64,000 nucleotides of DNA from Pyrrhoderma lamaoense (taxonomy: Eukaryota; Basidiomycota; Agaricomycetes; Hymenochaetales; Hymenochaetaceae): assembly GCA_002794735.1 (NCBI GenBank), contig NBAZ01000004.1, positions 868,001 to 932,000 of the forward strand, given 5' to 3'. The translations under genes were made by a program, and so were the position numbers. Numbering within the stretch: position 1 is the stretch's first letter; every line of letters begins with the position of its first letter. The notes beneath the pieces are model-generated. The model had not been told where the DNA came from and searched no databases. It worked only from the letters and a program-made list of their open reading frames with translations. Positions 10,903 to 21,881 of this stretch are shown piece after piece.

Positions 10903-12934
10903 TTACTGTCGACCTCTACTAGATGCACTTTTAACAGAACTATCAAGAGCTGCTCGCAGCCGAATTGCCTAAAATACGAAGTCTCATTAGAAAATTAATA
11001 TAAGAAAGAGATAAAAAAACGATGTCATTACAGCGGCGTCTTCCGGAGGCACAGCACCCTTGGCCATGTTATGCTTTCTTGAATAGTATCTATGCGCTGT
11101 GTGTGGTCCAACGGGATTCTCCAGAAGATTGATGCATTCCTCATCCGTCGGAATATGACCTTCGAGTAGAGAAAAGAATTTATGACGAAGGACGGCTTTT
11201 ATACGTTCAAGTGCATGAGTTGTATACCATCCGTCACGCTCCTATAGTGGTGGATTTAAAACATGTACAAAATACGTACAATTACGATTAATAGTCATTA
11301 GTACTTACATTACACTCGTCTCTGACCCCATCCTCATCCTTAATCATTTTCGCCAACATCGGGTCAACTATATCGCAAAGCTGATACGCAGCGGTTTCTT
11401 GTGTGAGGTGGATCCCATCAAATATATGGGAAGGAGGATCATTGCCAGTGGCTTCAATGGTCGATATTTGCTTCTCGGTAACCTTTTGATCCTGTTTGCG
11501 GGTGGTTATTGATGCCCTTATGAATGGGTGATTGACATTTCGGAAGTAAATTCGTTGATAACTACATGCGGATGGTCGCATCAAAACGGGCTTTAGGTAC
11601 TAGAAATTACACCCACAATCGTGCAGACGGATCGGCCCTGGGGTCATATCCATATCTAATAAGAGTGTCTCTCCAAGGGCCATCCACGAATATATAACAT
11701 ATTTTAGGTATCAAGATTTTTGAGCTGGAAAACGTGACGTTTGTTAGTTGTCCATCAGAGTACCAGTGAAGGTATCCACTTATTGATTTCCCGGGAATCG
11801 GCTGCTGAAAGTTGGTTAAGAAGAGCTCGTTTTGTCCAGCAAGGTCTTTCCATGAATTTCTATATGTACAGTAAGTCTAATATCCGTGACAGGCCCATTG
11901 TGATATATTACCTCCTCTAAAATCTTGCATATGCGTTTACCAGCTTCATCCAACTCAGCTTGCATATGGTTTGGAGGCTCCAAAGGTACCTTGAAAAGGG
12001 TCATTTGATTAGGATCAATTATTGAAATGTATGGTTTAACCTACATTTTTATCAGTGAAACTTATTGAAGTGGGTCCGTAACCTTTCCACCTTCCCCTAT
12101 TTATATATCGTTTCTTCTCCTCTCCTGTCTGACTATCAATATACGTCGTGATAAACGACACATTATTTTGCTTATAGCTTTAGAATAAAGAATTTAAAAT
12201 CAAAAATAAAGTTTCCTAATTGAAAACTCTTACTTGTATATCTGAGGTAGCGCCTGGCGAGAAAATAATGGCGGAGGGATGAGCCGAAGATTGCTTCTTG
12301 CAGTTCCCGTGCCCCTTCAGCAGGTAGAAGATAGTCTTCTTTCTCACGAGGTATTTCATATTTGCAGATATACTCAACTACATTTAAATTAGATATTGTT
12401 ATATTATACAAACATATAGACACACCATCCATACGGGACATAGCATCCCGGAGCTGTACAACAGAGTCTTCGGGTTCAGGATTATACTGAAAGTCAGCCA
12501 TACCTACAGAGTTGTTAGCCTTCTTCAGTTCATATCCACAAGATTATTTCTTACTCCTAAATCGCGCTGTCTTGGGCACTACACCAATGGCTTCGGTGAT
12601 ATATTCGCCTTCTATTTCTTTCAAGTCTTGGCCATCTCTCCTCTTTCTTCTTCGCTTTGTCACTTTCAAAAGAATGTTATCTGTGTGAACGACATTTCCC
12701 GGAACTGGGTGTGCATATGGATTCTCAGGTCTCCAGCTGAGTTCAAGCAAGGACTCTCCCTTTGTCGCATGTCTTTTGAATGCACGGTCTATGGCATTTT
12801 GACCCCGAGATGCTTAATCGCCCGATCAGTAGACTCTGGACGCACGTATCCCGGGAATTCAATGGAGTAGAAATGGGTTTGGGGTAGCGATTTCTCAGGG
12901 CCAAACGTGAGGATGATGGACCAGCTTCAGACAT
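10903..12934 (-). CDS. TFC1: Transcription factor IIIC subunit tau95 (Tfc1/GTF3C5)
   Basis: Subunit of TFIIIC, which binds the A box of tRNA gene promoters in the nucleus. Diagnostic segments are HFYSIEFPGYVRPESTDRAI, ESLLELSWRPENPYAHPVPG with NVVHTDNILLKVTKRRRK, PPPLFSRQALPQIYK, the C-terminal ERDGWYTTHALERIKAVLRH and HKFFSLLEGHIPTDEECI. The gene has about eight short exons. The start codon at 12934 begins MSEAGPSSSR. Three one-base breaks are visible: at G4 12881-12884, at C4 12803-12806 and near 12284. Each is repaired by one added base, giving continuous similarity. For an essential factor this points to sequence error. It converges on RPL29. Confidence 0.92.
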
Positions 12935-13256
12935 GTTAAATGACAAAAATGTTTTCCAAATCCAAAATGCTTATATATGACGTAATAATAGCGCAAACTT
13001 GTCTGTCTCATTGTATGTGTATATTCAATCAGCCCATATATTGTTATATCAAGTAGTAACTTTCCCTATGGGTTGAGCTTCAGTCTTCACAAGAGACACT
13101 GACTACATGAAGGAGATACGACAAGAAATCCTTGAAAATAAGGTGTGATTATGTAGTAAAGGGAATAAATAGCTAATTAAACACGTTCTATCCTAAGTCC
13201 AAGAAGAGTCTATAAGATAACAAGTGGATATACATATTTTGTGTGTTCTGAACAAG
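12935..13256. other. Gap between TFC1 start and the next minus-strand gene
   Basis: About 320 bp that should carry the TFC1 promoter and the 3' end of the gene at 13257-13805. AT-rich; no exon or RNA gene seen. Confidence 0.35.
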
Positions 13257-13805
13257 TCATTGACCAGGTTTCTTAAGTCCAAAAAGTTCGTATGCATTCT
13301 ATTTTATCAGTGATTTATAAACACTCTCTTTGTCGTGGAAGATTATGGATGAGTCTTACCTCACCGTTGATCTCAACTCCGGCTTTCTTTAGCTCCTCCA
13401 TTACTCGTTTTGCACCTTCCCTGAAGGTTGGGTTCATGGCGAGCTTTATCATCTGAGTCTTTGATGGTGGGCTATCCGGGGAGAAGGTAACACCTTTAGG
13501 GTTATTAGCGCGAGCTAGCTACATCGCAAAGTGATATTCTTACCGGCTTCCTTCAACACAATCGCAAAGTCGTTCAGTGCTTTAAGGGCTTCCGGCTTAC
13601 TAGCTATCTGTCGTATCAATGGAGATGCTTGTAGCTGAGCAAAGATTGAAGCGGAATCTTCTGAAGCTTTTCTTGAGGAACTGTGTGAAAAACTACGAGC
13701 CCAAAAATGTTCTGAATCACGATGGCGGATGTGCGTCAGTGGATGACTTCGCTGTACCATGAGACATTTCGCCGCCACTCGCAGTTGACTTGATACAAAG
13801 ACCAT
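13257..13805 (-). CDS. Small unidentified protein, probably mitochondrial
   Basis: Three exons joined by GT-AG introns give about 140 residues. The start at 13805 gives MVFVSSQLRVAAKCLMVQRS, followed by RHRDSEHFWARSFSHSSSR. This N-terminus is rich in Arg, Ser and hydrophobic residues and lacks acidic residues near the start, which suggests a mitochondrial presequence. The mature part is helical and charged: LIRQIASKPEALKALNDFAI, then LKEAGVTFSPDSPPSKTQMI and FREGAKRVMEELKKAGVEIN, ending ENAYELFGLKKPGQ. I do not recognise the family. No frame break is apparent. It is divergent from PSF3, 209 bp apart. Confidence 0.75.
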
Positions 13806-14014
13806 TGTCGTTTAATAAGACGAAAAGCTTGTGAGGGGTGTGGGTTTCTTTTCTTGGTTCAGCGAAATGCCAGCTCTAAATATACCAGCAATGCTGGTAT
13901 GCTTGCCGGTCTGCCGGAGCGACGCGAAACGTCACACATTGATGTCACGATGTAATTTCGCCACGCGTTTCATACCTTCGTAACTTATGGAAGTTACATC
14001 TAACTTTCCTAGAT

Positions 14015-14909
14015 ATGGATAGGGACTATTACTCAATAGATGCTATACTATCAGAAAATCAGGTGAGTGAAACCACAAAACAAAATTCTGTACTATAGGC
14101 TCATCTGTTCCAGAAAATACAATGCACTTTCAAGACCGACATACCAGATCTTGGATACTTAGATGGAGGGGCAGAGAAGGATGTGGGCGGGTGTCCTTAG
14201 CACTATGAAATTATCAAGACTGACAAGACCATGTAGATTAAAGCTTTAAGCAAGATGCAGCTACCATTCTGGCTTGCACATATGTTGCTTTACTCGTATG
14301 TTCATGATATCTCCAACAATACCTAGCTCTAATAGATGGATGCAGCGATGTTGCAGATTGTACCATACCCCCTGCCTTTAATCAAAGAATACGCAATGCA
14401 TTGAAAGCTAATCCTAGAAGTGTTAAGCTATCTGGTCTGGTCGGAGTCGGAGGTTTGTGGTATGCTTTTGGACGAATGATTTTGGGCATGTCAGTAGAAT
14501 CTTCCTCTTTATACCCATTCAGTGAAGCTGACTTTGAACCAGAGTTGATGATAATCAAGCCAATGAAATGTCAGAAATGCTAGCAACTGTAGGTTCTTGA
14601 TAGCTACTTTGAAGGTTCTCGGCTGAGCATTACCGTACAGACATTCAAAGACAGGCTAGTTGAGCTCATGGATCAAGCACAACATTTTGGAGCACTAGGA
14701 GCCAATGCTGGCGGAGCAGGTCAAGGTCAGGCAGGAGAAGATTTTAGAGAAGGACTTGATGGCACTGAAAGAGAGCGTACGTCTATCCACTATCATATCT
14801 GAAATACTCGCCTCTGAAGCTCATTGTTGAGATAGTGTTCGCTCTAGCTCAAGACAGTGCCAGGCTGACCAAGCTGTGGTACGAAAGTAGTGATAAAGCC
14901 AAACGATAA
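14015..14909 (+). CDS. PSF3: GINS complex subunit Psf3
   Basis: Subunit of the GINS complex, which joins Cdc45 and MCM in the replicative helicase. The first exon reads MDRDYYSIDAILSENQ. The next carries the hallmark segment CTFKTDIPDLGYLDGG, then LSKMQLPFWLAHMLLYS, an exon with VKLSGLVGVGGLWYAFGRMI and, after an intron ending GTACAG, FKDRLVELMDQAQHFGALG. The last exon reads LFALAQDSARLTKLWYESSD. About six exons. In the fourth the frame slips near 14559-14562; one added base gives ANEMSEMLAT, which joins the next exon in frame. The stop at 14907-14909 lies 60 bp from the converging PKR1 stop. Confidence 0.82.
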
Positions 14910-14969
14910 TAATGCTAGTAAGATAACAAGATACATATGTAACAATATATACTTTAGTATAATTCATAG

Positions 14970-15333
14970 CTATTGTGTTTTTTTGTCATCCGAGTCCACG
15001 CTAGTTTCACCACTAGATTGTACTTGGGCAAATTGTGCATTTGCAAGTTGTAGTTCGTTTACGAACCTTTGAGTGCGTTGGTAAGTACAATGTCATCAAC
15101 AAGCTACAAACATACCATTTCACGCTTACCCACAAGCACAACTCAATAACTATGAGGACTAATATGTGGATGTTTCCAGAAAGAAGGAACAAGAGGGCAA
15201 CAAAGATCACAAGTAATGTCGCAAAAGCGCCATCAAGAATGAGGAGGAAAGTTGGATTCAGAGATGACCCGGGCTTAAGCAAGCCTGAGAAGAAGCTCTC
15301 TTCGATTTCTTCAGTCGATTCTGGGGTTGACAT
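14970..15333 (-). CDS. PKR1: V-ATPase assembly factor Pkr1
   Basis: Small ER membrane protein needed for assembly of the V0 sector of the vacuolar ATPase. Two exons (15333-15116 and 15066-14970) with a 49-nt GT-AG intron encode 104 residues. The acidic N-terminus (MSTPESTEEIEESFFSGLLK) and PGSSLNPTFLLILDGAFATL are followed by two hydrophobic segments (LLVIFVALLFLLSG and ILVLIVIELCLWVSVKW) and a polar tail (FVNELQLANAQFAQVQ). This is the family's layout of two transmembrane helices. An in-frame upstream ATG at 15360 would add nine residues; 15333 fits the family better. The retrotransposon poly-T stretch begins only 133 bp upstream of this start codon. Confidence 0.9.
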
Positions 15334-15452
15334 CACAATAATTGCTATATGTGTTGACAAGTTTTAAGTAAGTGCAGGCAAGCTTCGCCTTAGAGTGAAA
15401 GCTAGCTTGTGAAACCGCGTCCGCCACACGGCCGATCAATGTGACGCAGATC

Positions 15453-15465
15453 CAAAAATTCCAAC
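15453..15465. repeat. Target-site duplication, left copy
   Basis: The 13 bases CAAAAATTCCAAC lie directly against the 12-T run that is the complement of the element's poly(A) tail. The same 13 bases recur at 21839-21851. Confidence 0.9.
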
Positions 15466-15477
15466 TTTTTTTTTTTT
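15466..15477 (-). other. LINE poly(A) tail (poly-T on the plus strand)
   Basis: Twelve consecutive T on the plus strand between the left target-site duplication and the element's 3' untranslated region. It marks the 3' end of the reverse-transcribed RNA. Confidence 0.9.
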
Positions 15478-15657
15478 ATCATCAATATATTTAACGTCCG
15501 TCAGTTGGGTCTAGTGGACGAGTACATGCGTACTACTTGACTACATAGAGGGTCACAAGTAAGAAAAATAGCGTGGGTTAATGTTAAATGGAAAAAGAAC
15601 GAAATAGAGGCTCGCGGTCAGAGGGGTCTGTAGCAGGCAGCTAGTACATGGATAAAC

Positions 15658-18600
15658 CTATGTGCTCCCTGAAGAGGCACCGACACTTGGAATGAAGAAG
15701 GGGAAACCTGCTTGTGACAGAGTTAAAAACTTTGTCAAAGCTTCGATCCCAGATTTATTAATAAAAAGATTTTTAAGAACGAAGTCCCGTGAGTTATCCT
15801 TATAAACAGAGATAGACTCAACGCGAGCTTCAAAAGTGAAGTTGCATTTGAACAGAAAGTGTCTGGGAGAGATGATGCCTCCATTGCAGGGGCAGTGGAT
15901 TGTTTTGTCCTGAATGTTGAACTTTTTGTAGTATGAGCCAAAGAACCCATGACCGCTAGCAAAATGAAGAAAGCGGGAGAAAAGGTTGCGTGATTTAATA
16001 AGGGGTTTATACTCTTTGTGAATGTTAAGAGAGACATGAGTGGGAGAATGGTAGCGTGAGCTAGAAAAATGGGAAGGGGAAGAAGAAGATTTAGTAGAAG
16101 AAAGAACAGGGAAAGGGTCGTCGACTGCCTCCTGAAAGGCTTTGACTTTATCTACTTTGATTTGTTTTTTGATATATGAAAGAGAAATCGAGCGAATAAA
16201 GAAATTGTGTTGGCTTGACTTTGCACTAGCTATTGCATGTGCTTGTTCATTGCCAATGATCCGGGAGTGACCCGGAATCCAGATGAAAGCTAGTTGGTTG
16301 TGGGCGGAGCGTTGTAGAAAGGAGCTGGCCCGTTTATAAATCGTAGCAAATTCAGCTGAGCATTTGTATGATGGTTGTGCGTTGATGATGCTGATGGCAG
16401 ATGCCGAGTCCGAGAAAAGGCGGACATCAGTGATGTGTTTGCGGGATAGGTCGCTGGCTATGGACGTGATGTATGACAGTGCTTTGGTAAGGGCGGCCAT
16501 TTCTCCATCGCTAACCGTTGTTTGAGAACCAATGCCCCATTTCTGAGAGTGAGTGATCTGTGATTGATAGTAGATTACAAACGAGCAGTATACTGGTAGA
16601 TCCGGTTTTTGAGATGCATCTGCGAAGATGAAGATCTGATTCGGTTTCATGTTTAAGAGCATCTGATTAACAGTTGATGCCATGCGAGCTTTGGCCTCTT
16701 TGGAGAGAGGTGACATTGGTGTTATAGAGCAGCGAGAGCCCCATTTGGCTGCCAGGGGTGGGTCAAGGATGGAGAAGTTGAATAAAGCAAGAGATTGCGT
16801 GTTGGGTTTGATTTTTGCAAACATGTCTGAGGCAATTGAGGGTATATGCCCTTCGTTATTGATGGACAAGAGGCGCGGGAAGAAGGTTTTAGGGAGGTTG
16901 GCTAATCTGAGAGTGTACGTCTTGTATAAAGAAGAAGTGATCGTACTAATAGGGGGAATAGAGGAGACATTATGCATGAAGGGGATGGGCGTGGTTCTGA
17001 AGCACCCTGTCACAAGACGGATGCCCTGATTTTGTGTATTCTGGAGTAGACGATGCAACGTGAGATTGCCTCGACGATTGCACCACAAGACACATCCATA
17101 AGTGAGTATGGGGACGACACAAGTTTTATAGAGTAAGCGGAGCACTTCAAAACTGAGGCCTTTACAAGTTGAAGCAAGAGATTTGAGAGCTCCAATTGCT
17201 CCTGCCCCTTTGTTGGCCATATTAGTGACGTGTTGTTTGTAGGATAGTCTCCGATCGAAATAGAATCCGAGCCATCGTAAAGTAGTGGTGTTTGGAACAA
17301 TGAATGGTGACTTGTCGGTGTTGAGAAGTGTGAGCTGTGAGGGGTAGGGGTCTGAACCACGGTAGAAGTACAATAGCTCAGTTTTCTTTTGATCAATACG
17401 GAGTTTGTGGGTGGAAAGTTCGACAGTGACCTCGAGGAAAGCTTTCTGGAGATTGGAGTTTAGCTCATGGAATGAGGCTCCATCTGAAAAGATCCCGAAG
17501 TCATCAATATAGGATAGAAAGGAAGAATTGAAAGATTCAAGGTGTTTAAGTAGTTTAGAAGTGAAAAGAACAGATAACACGGGGGAGAGTGGGGAGCCCT
17601 GAGGGACCCCAATGTCCCCAACGGGAAAGGGATTAGATTGGAAGGAGTCAAAACGGAATTGAACTGAACGAGAAGAAAGAAAGGATTGAATCCAAAAAAC
17701 AATTGAAGAAGGGATTTTATAAGATAGAAGTAGAGAGATAAGAATATGGTGATCAATGGAGTCAAAAAAACCTTGAATGTCAAGTGTGAGAAACCCTGGG
17801 ATGCGCTTTTGTGCCCATGAACGAGTGACAAGATGGTCTAGTGTGACAGCGGCGTCTAAAGTGGAGGACATGGGTTTGCCTGCAAACTGAGAGCAAGGGA
17901 TGATATGATGTTGAGAAGAAAAGGAGTATAAGAATTTAGTGACAATTTTTTCCAGAATTTTTGAGAAACATTCAATAAGACAGATTGGACGATATGATCT
18001 GGGTAGATCCATATTTGTTTTGCCTGGTTTAGGAATCATGACTACTGTACTGGATTTCCAGCATCTCGGGTGATAAGACCAGGCAATGCAATCGTTGTAC
18101 AGAGAGGTGAGGAAGGGGAGGATGGCAGAAATGGTCCACTTGATTTGTAAGTAGCCAATGCGAGACTGACCAGGTTGAGAGAGATTTGAAGTCGTTCGCA
18201 AAGCTTCTAAAACAGCGGACTCTGGAATGACGAATGGCGAAGAGGGTTGGGCAGTAATAGAGCGAGGAGCTTGTGGGGGCCCGATTAAGGGGGGTTAAAG
18301 AAAGTGGAAAAGAATCCTTGGGATAGAAGGTCAGGGGTGGAAGCTGGTGAATTGTTGAAGATGATACTAGGGAATGGTTTGCGTCTGGGCTTTGATACCC
18401 ATTTCCGGACTTCCCAAGGGTTGTCCGTTTTGGTATTCTCTAAAATGGAAATAAAGAAGGCTGATTTTTTTTCCTTTAGTAAGCTTTTAAATTTTTTACC
18501 GAGTTGCACCTTGTCCAGCGGGTCAGAGGCTGCGCGAACTGCCTTGAGCATGTCCTTGCATTCACTGTCCCACCATCTCGAGAAGGTACGTTTTTTACGA

Positions 18601-19577
18601 GAGTTGTGTTTGCTCTCGTTCTCTTTGTTAGTACGAAAAGCAGAGTGGGTAAGAGAAAATACATTAAATAAATTGAGGGCATTGGTTTCAATGTCTTGAT
18701 CGCATGAAACGTGCGTATATGTGACATTGGGCCAGTGTTCTTTAAATATGGAGGAGAACAGATCTTGGTCCTCTGAAGAGAATTGAAAGAAAAAAGGGTC
18801 AAAGGATGTGGATTTAGATAACAATGGAGCTTGGAACGTGAGAGAAATAGAAATGGTTGCATGATCCGAAGAGATAAAGGGTATAAATTGTTTATCCCAG
18901 GATGCGTTCGAAAGGAGATCGAGAGCATTTGTATTGGCAAAGGACAAATCGATAGAAGAGAGCTTTCTAGAGACAGGGTCTCGCCGTGTCTCAGAGTCAA
19001 GGGGGTTCATCAGAGAAAAGTGATTCAACTGTAGCCAATTGGCAAACTGGATGGAGTGGTGTGACCGCCTATGTTGGCTAGTGGACCAGTTGCTGTGTAC
19101 GAGGTTGAAATCACCAAAGAGGAAGAGTGGAGAGTTAGGAGGTTCCCACTGAGTCAGCTCATGAAAGGCTGAGATAGGTGGTTGCCCTGGGGAGAAATAT
19201 GCATTGATGATAGAGAAAGTTAAATTGTGAAAAGAAACTTGAATGGAAATAAGATCGGGGCTGCAATAGAATTGATTAACTACAACAGTGCCTGTGAACT
19301 GCTTGTTGACAGCAATGCACACTCGGGGGTAGTAGTGGGAGTGGAAATTTGGAGTGAAAATGTCCCATTGAGGGTGTTTGACAGTATCCCAGACTTGGGT
19401 GCCAAGTGCAGAGACAGTGGAGGGTATGGTGCGGATTGGAAAAAAGGGGGGTTTTTGAAAGAGAATAAAATCTGAATTAAAAGAATTGAGAATAGTATGC
19501 ATGCGCAGGTTACTTTTCGCTATGTTAGCCTGCGTGATGGAGATACCTGAAGGTTTAGGATTCATGATGATCCTCAT
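15658..19577 (-). CDS. LINE ORF2: endonuclease, reverse transcriptase, RNase H
   Basis: Polyprotein of about 1,300 residues if the single break at G6 (18289-18294) is ignored. The endonuclease part (19577 to about 18600) has FGDFN and SDHATISISL, but the metal-binding Glu of the usual QEP motif reads QKP (FILFQKPPFF). The reverse transcriptase has PISLIE-type lead motifs (RPICLIECFSKILEK), GVPQGSPLSPVLS and the catalytic box as YIDD (SFLSYIDDFGIFSDG). RNase H follows with FADAS, SDGEMAAL and FSDSASA, and ends PGHSRIIGNEQAHAIA, where the final catalytic Asp appears as His. A C-terminal Cys/His segment (HCPCNGGIISPRHFLFKC) is present. Its start overlaps the end of ORF1 by 23 nt. Confidence 0.93.
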
Positions 19578-21500
19578 GGACTGACATCACTTCATCCACT
19601 TTCCGATACTCATCTAATTGACGAGTAGAGTGGAAGGATAAGAATTTAGCGCGCATGGCAGGGGGGAGAGTGTATTTTCCCCATAAGGGGCACTCCGGGG
19701 AGTCAGCTGGGTGTGAGTCTAAGCAATTAACACACGTGATATGGTCACATGGTTTCTGCATCTCTTCTAGAGAGCACTCCGGGCATACAATGCAATGTTG
19801 GGCGTGGCTGTTAGTAACTCCAGTGATTGCACAAAGCCTGCAACCTTTCTCGGCTTTGCATGCTCGAGTTTCATGACCTAAATGGAAGCACTTACGACAT
19901 TGTTTAAATGGGGGTCTAGCTTTAGTGCGCATGGCACTGACTATGCCTCCGAACATATAGAAAGGGGTTCCCTCTATGAGGGGGCTCAAGTCTTGTTTGG
20001 GGTCATGGAAAGTGAGAAGGATGGAACTTTTCATTTTGTTCTCTTTTTTGAGGCGATCAGGGTGTACTAGCCAGCGGGGCTCATGAGCCAGCTCTATTTC
20101 ATTACCAGACTCAGTGTATTCTTCCATAAGCTCTTCAGGAGTGTAGAGGTTGGAGGTGGTAGGGTTGATTGTGGGGATGTAGTTGAGAATGAAGGAGATA
20201 AGGTTGGGTTTGAAGAATTCGAACTTTGTGACTTGGATGGCTAAGTGAGAGTTGATAAGGCCGCAGATGGCTTTCTCATGTGACTTAACCAGACGCTGGT
20301 CAGTGTCTTTAGTGAAAAAAAGGGCAAGAGTGAAGTTGAAGTTGATGCGGGTGGCCAGAAGGCGGATACCTGCCGCTGAGGGGAACTTGGAGAGAGTTTC
20401 GTTGATAGCCTTTATGATACGGCCGTTATCCGATGCAAGCTTTTCCCGGATGTCGGCTGTACCAAAAGTTACGTCAAATCGAGTGAGTTCGTTCATGATG
20501 TTAAGTTTGGGCTTTTTCTCTGCTCGAAGCTTATCAAACGATTTGGTTTGAAAGCCCTGGCCTCCAGGGGCCCGAGTAACTTGAGCATCTTCCATGAGAA
20601 GGATTTGCGACATTTGGGGGACTTTTAGTTTGCGGACATTTTGGTATTCTGTGATAAAGGTGACAGGGTTGTAATTCTTCTTTTGTGCCCGGACTTTGTG
20701 CCATTGCTCCATGAAGTCCTCTTCACTGAAGTCAGCCGGTTTGCTGGCAACTGCCGCATAAGTGGGTGTTGTTGTAGGAGGGTTGGATTGCTTGGGAGGG
20801 GGTGCCAAGTTACTAGGCTGGGTATTAGCAGGAGTGTTGCTGAGGCCGGTGGGTTGGTTGGATTTGAGTTGGATTTTATTGATAGCGTTGGTATTGTTTA
20901 GGATAAGTTGTTGGAGGCCGTCAAGGCGGCTAGCGATGGAAGATTCAACAGACTTGGCCACCTCTTCTACAAGTGTGCCACGAGACTTCGGGATGATCCC
21001 TTGTTGGAGGTCTAAGGTTTGCTCTTCGGAGAAAACCGGGAGATTGACAGCATTAGAGAAGTATTGCATGCATGCATTAGCGGCGAGGCAGGAAAAATAC
21101 CGTCCCTGAGAACTGATCTCTGGGGAGGTATTCATAGCTGCATTCGACAAAAGGACGAAGGAGTTTTGTGCAACTCGATACACACAATTGAGCAGATCAT
21201 GTGGGTCAACAGGGTGTTGGGCTTCTCGAGTGACTGCGATGAATTCTGTTGTAAATGTGTCAAAGTGCTTGCGTAAGTCCGAATAGTCAGGAGAAGAGTC
21301 TACAGTCTGGTTGGATGCCTGAGACCAGCCAGAAATAGGGATAGAGGGAGAACGGCCAAATAAGTCTGGGGAGGCTCTATTAAATGAGAATGGGGTCTGA
21401 TGATGAGAAGATGAAATATGAGGGATAAAAGACGGGGAGCGAGGAGGAGTGAGATCCTCCCCCCCCTCTTGTTAGAAATCTGTGTGTTAGTATTTTCCAT
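19555..21500 (-). CDS. LINE ORF1: nucleic-acid-binding Gag-like protein with zinc knuckles
   Basis: About 648 residues from the ATG at 21500 (MENTNTQISNKRGG) to the stop at 19555. A proline/serine-rich N-terminus and a middle region (TYAAVASKPADFSEEDFMEQ, then a long alpha/beta segment) lead to a C-terminal CCHC knuckle, CRKCFHLGHETRAC (C-X2-C-X4-H-X4-C). More Cys/His pairs follow (CRLC, CIVCPEC, CDHITCVNC). Such proteins bind the element's RNA. The frame breaks at the C8 run 21459-21466; one more base links the ATG to the rest (EDLTPPRSPSF and onward). No other break is seen. Confidence 0.88.
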
Positions 21501-21838
21501 AAAATATGATCAGAAAGACAAGTGAGAAAGAAGAGGAAAGGGAAAGATGGTGAAAAGAAAGAGAAAGAGACAGAAAAAAGGAAAAAAGGGGGAAGGGGAA
21601 AAGAGAAAAAGGTGGTTTCCACCAAAATAAAGTGGGAGAAAAAGGAAAAACTTGTTTTTCTAACAGATCAAAGATACTTGAGGTAAAACTGTAGTAAGAT
21701 CTAAAAACTCTGATATCTCAGAGGAGGCCTTGGACCCTCCGCGCGGAGATCAAGGCCAGTGAGCACTGGGGATGGGTAAAAAAAATAGTATTGGCAGCGT
21801 GGGAATTTTGGAGATGGTGGTGGTAAGAGGACAAGACG
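21501..21838 (-). other. LINE 5' untranslated region
   Basis: About 340 bp between the 5' end of the element and the ORF1 start. It is strongly pyrimidine-rich on the element's strand (purine-rich on the plus strand at 21500-21660). Elements of this type usually carry an internal promoter here. Read on the plus strand, it is also the sequence now directly upstream of MDM10. Confidence 0.6.
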
Positions 21839-21851
21839 CAAAAATTCCAAC
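21839..21851. repeat. Target-site duplication, right copy
   Basis: CAAAAATTCCAAC, identical to 15453-15465. It sits 30 bp upstream of the MDM10 start codon. Confidence 0.9.
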
Positions 21852-21881
21852 AAAGCTGTCAATTAACACAGGCTTCAGGTC

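Larger units (their letters stand above)
15466..21838 (-). mobile_element. Near full-length LINE (non-LTR retrotransposon, Tad/I-like, with RNase H)
   Basis: A 6.37-kb element on the minus strand with a 5' leader, ORF1 (zinc knuckles), ORF2 (AP-type endonuclease, reverse transcriptase, RNase H), a 3' untranslated region and a 12-A tail, flanked by identical 13-bp target-site duplications. These are the hallmarks of target-primed reverse transcription. Placing RNase H after the reverse transcriptase fits the Tad1/I group found in fungi; clade assignment needs a phylogeny. Each ORF shows one break at a long G/C run (C8 at 21459-21466, G6 at 18289-18294). The perfect duplication and intact poly(A) suggest a recent insertion. 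It separates PKR1 from MDM10, whose start codons would be only about 160 bp apart without it. Confidence 0.95.

Noticed and set aside
19655..21276. Several plus-strand open frames of 60-115 codons
   Set aside because: All are antisense shadows of LINE ORF1 and have low-complexity composition.
15466..21838. LTR retrotransposon or viral integration
   Set aside because: No long terminal repeats, integrase or protease; poly(A), target-site duplication and AP-type endonuclease identify a LINE.
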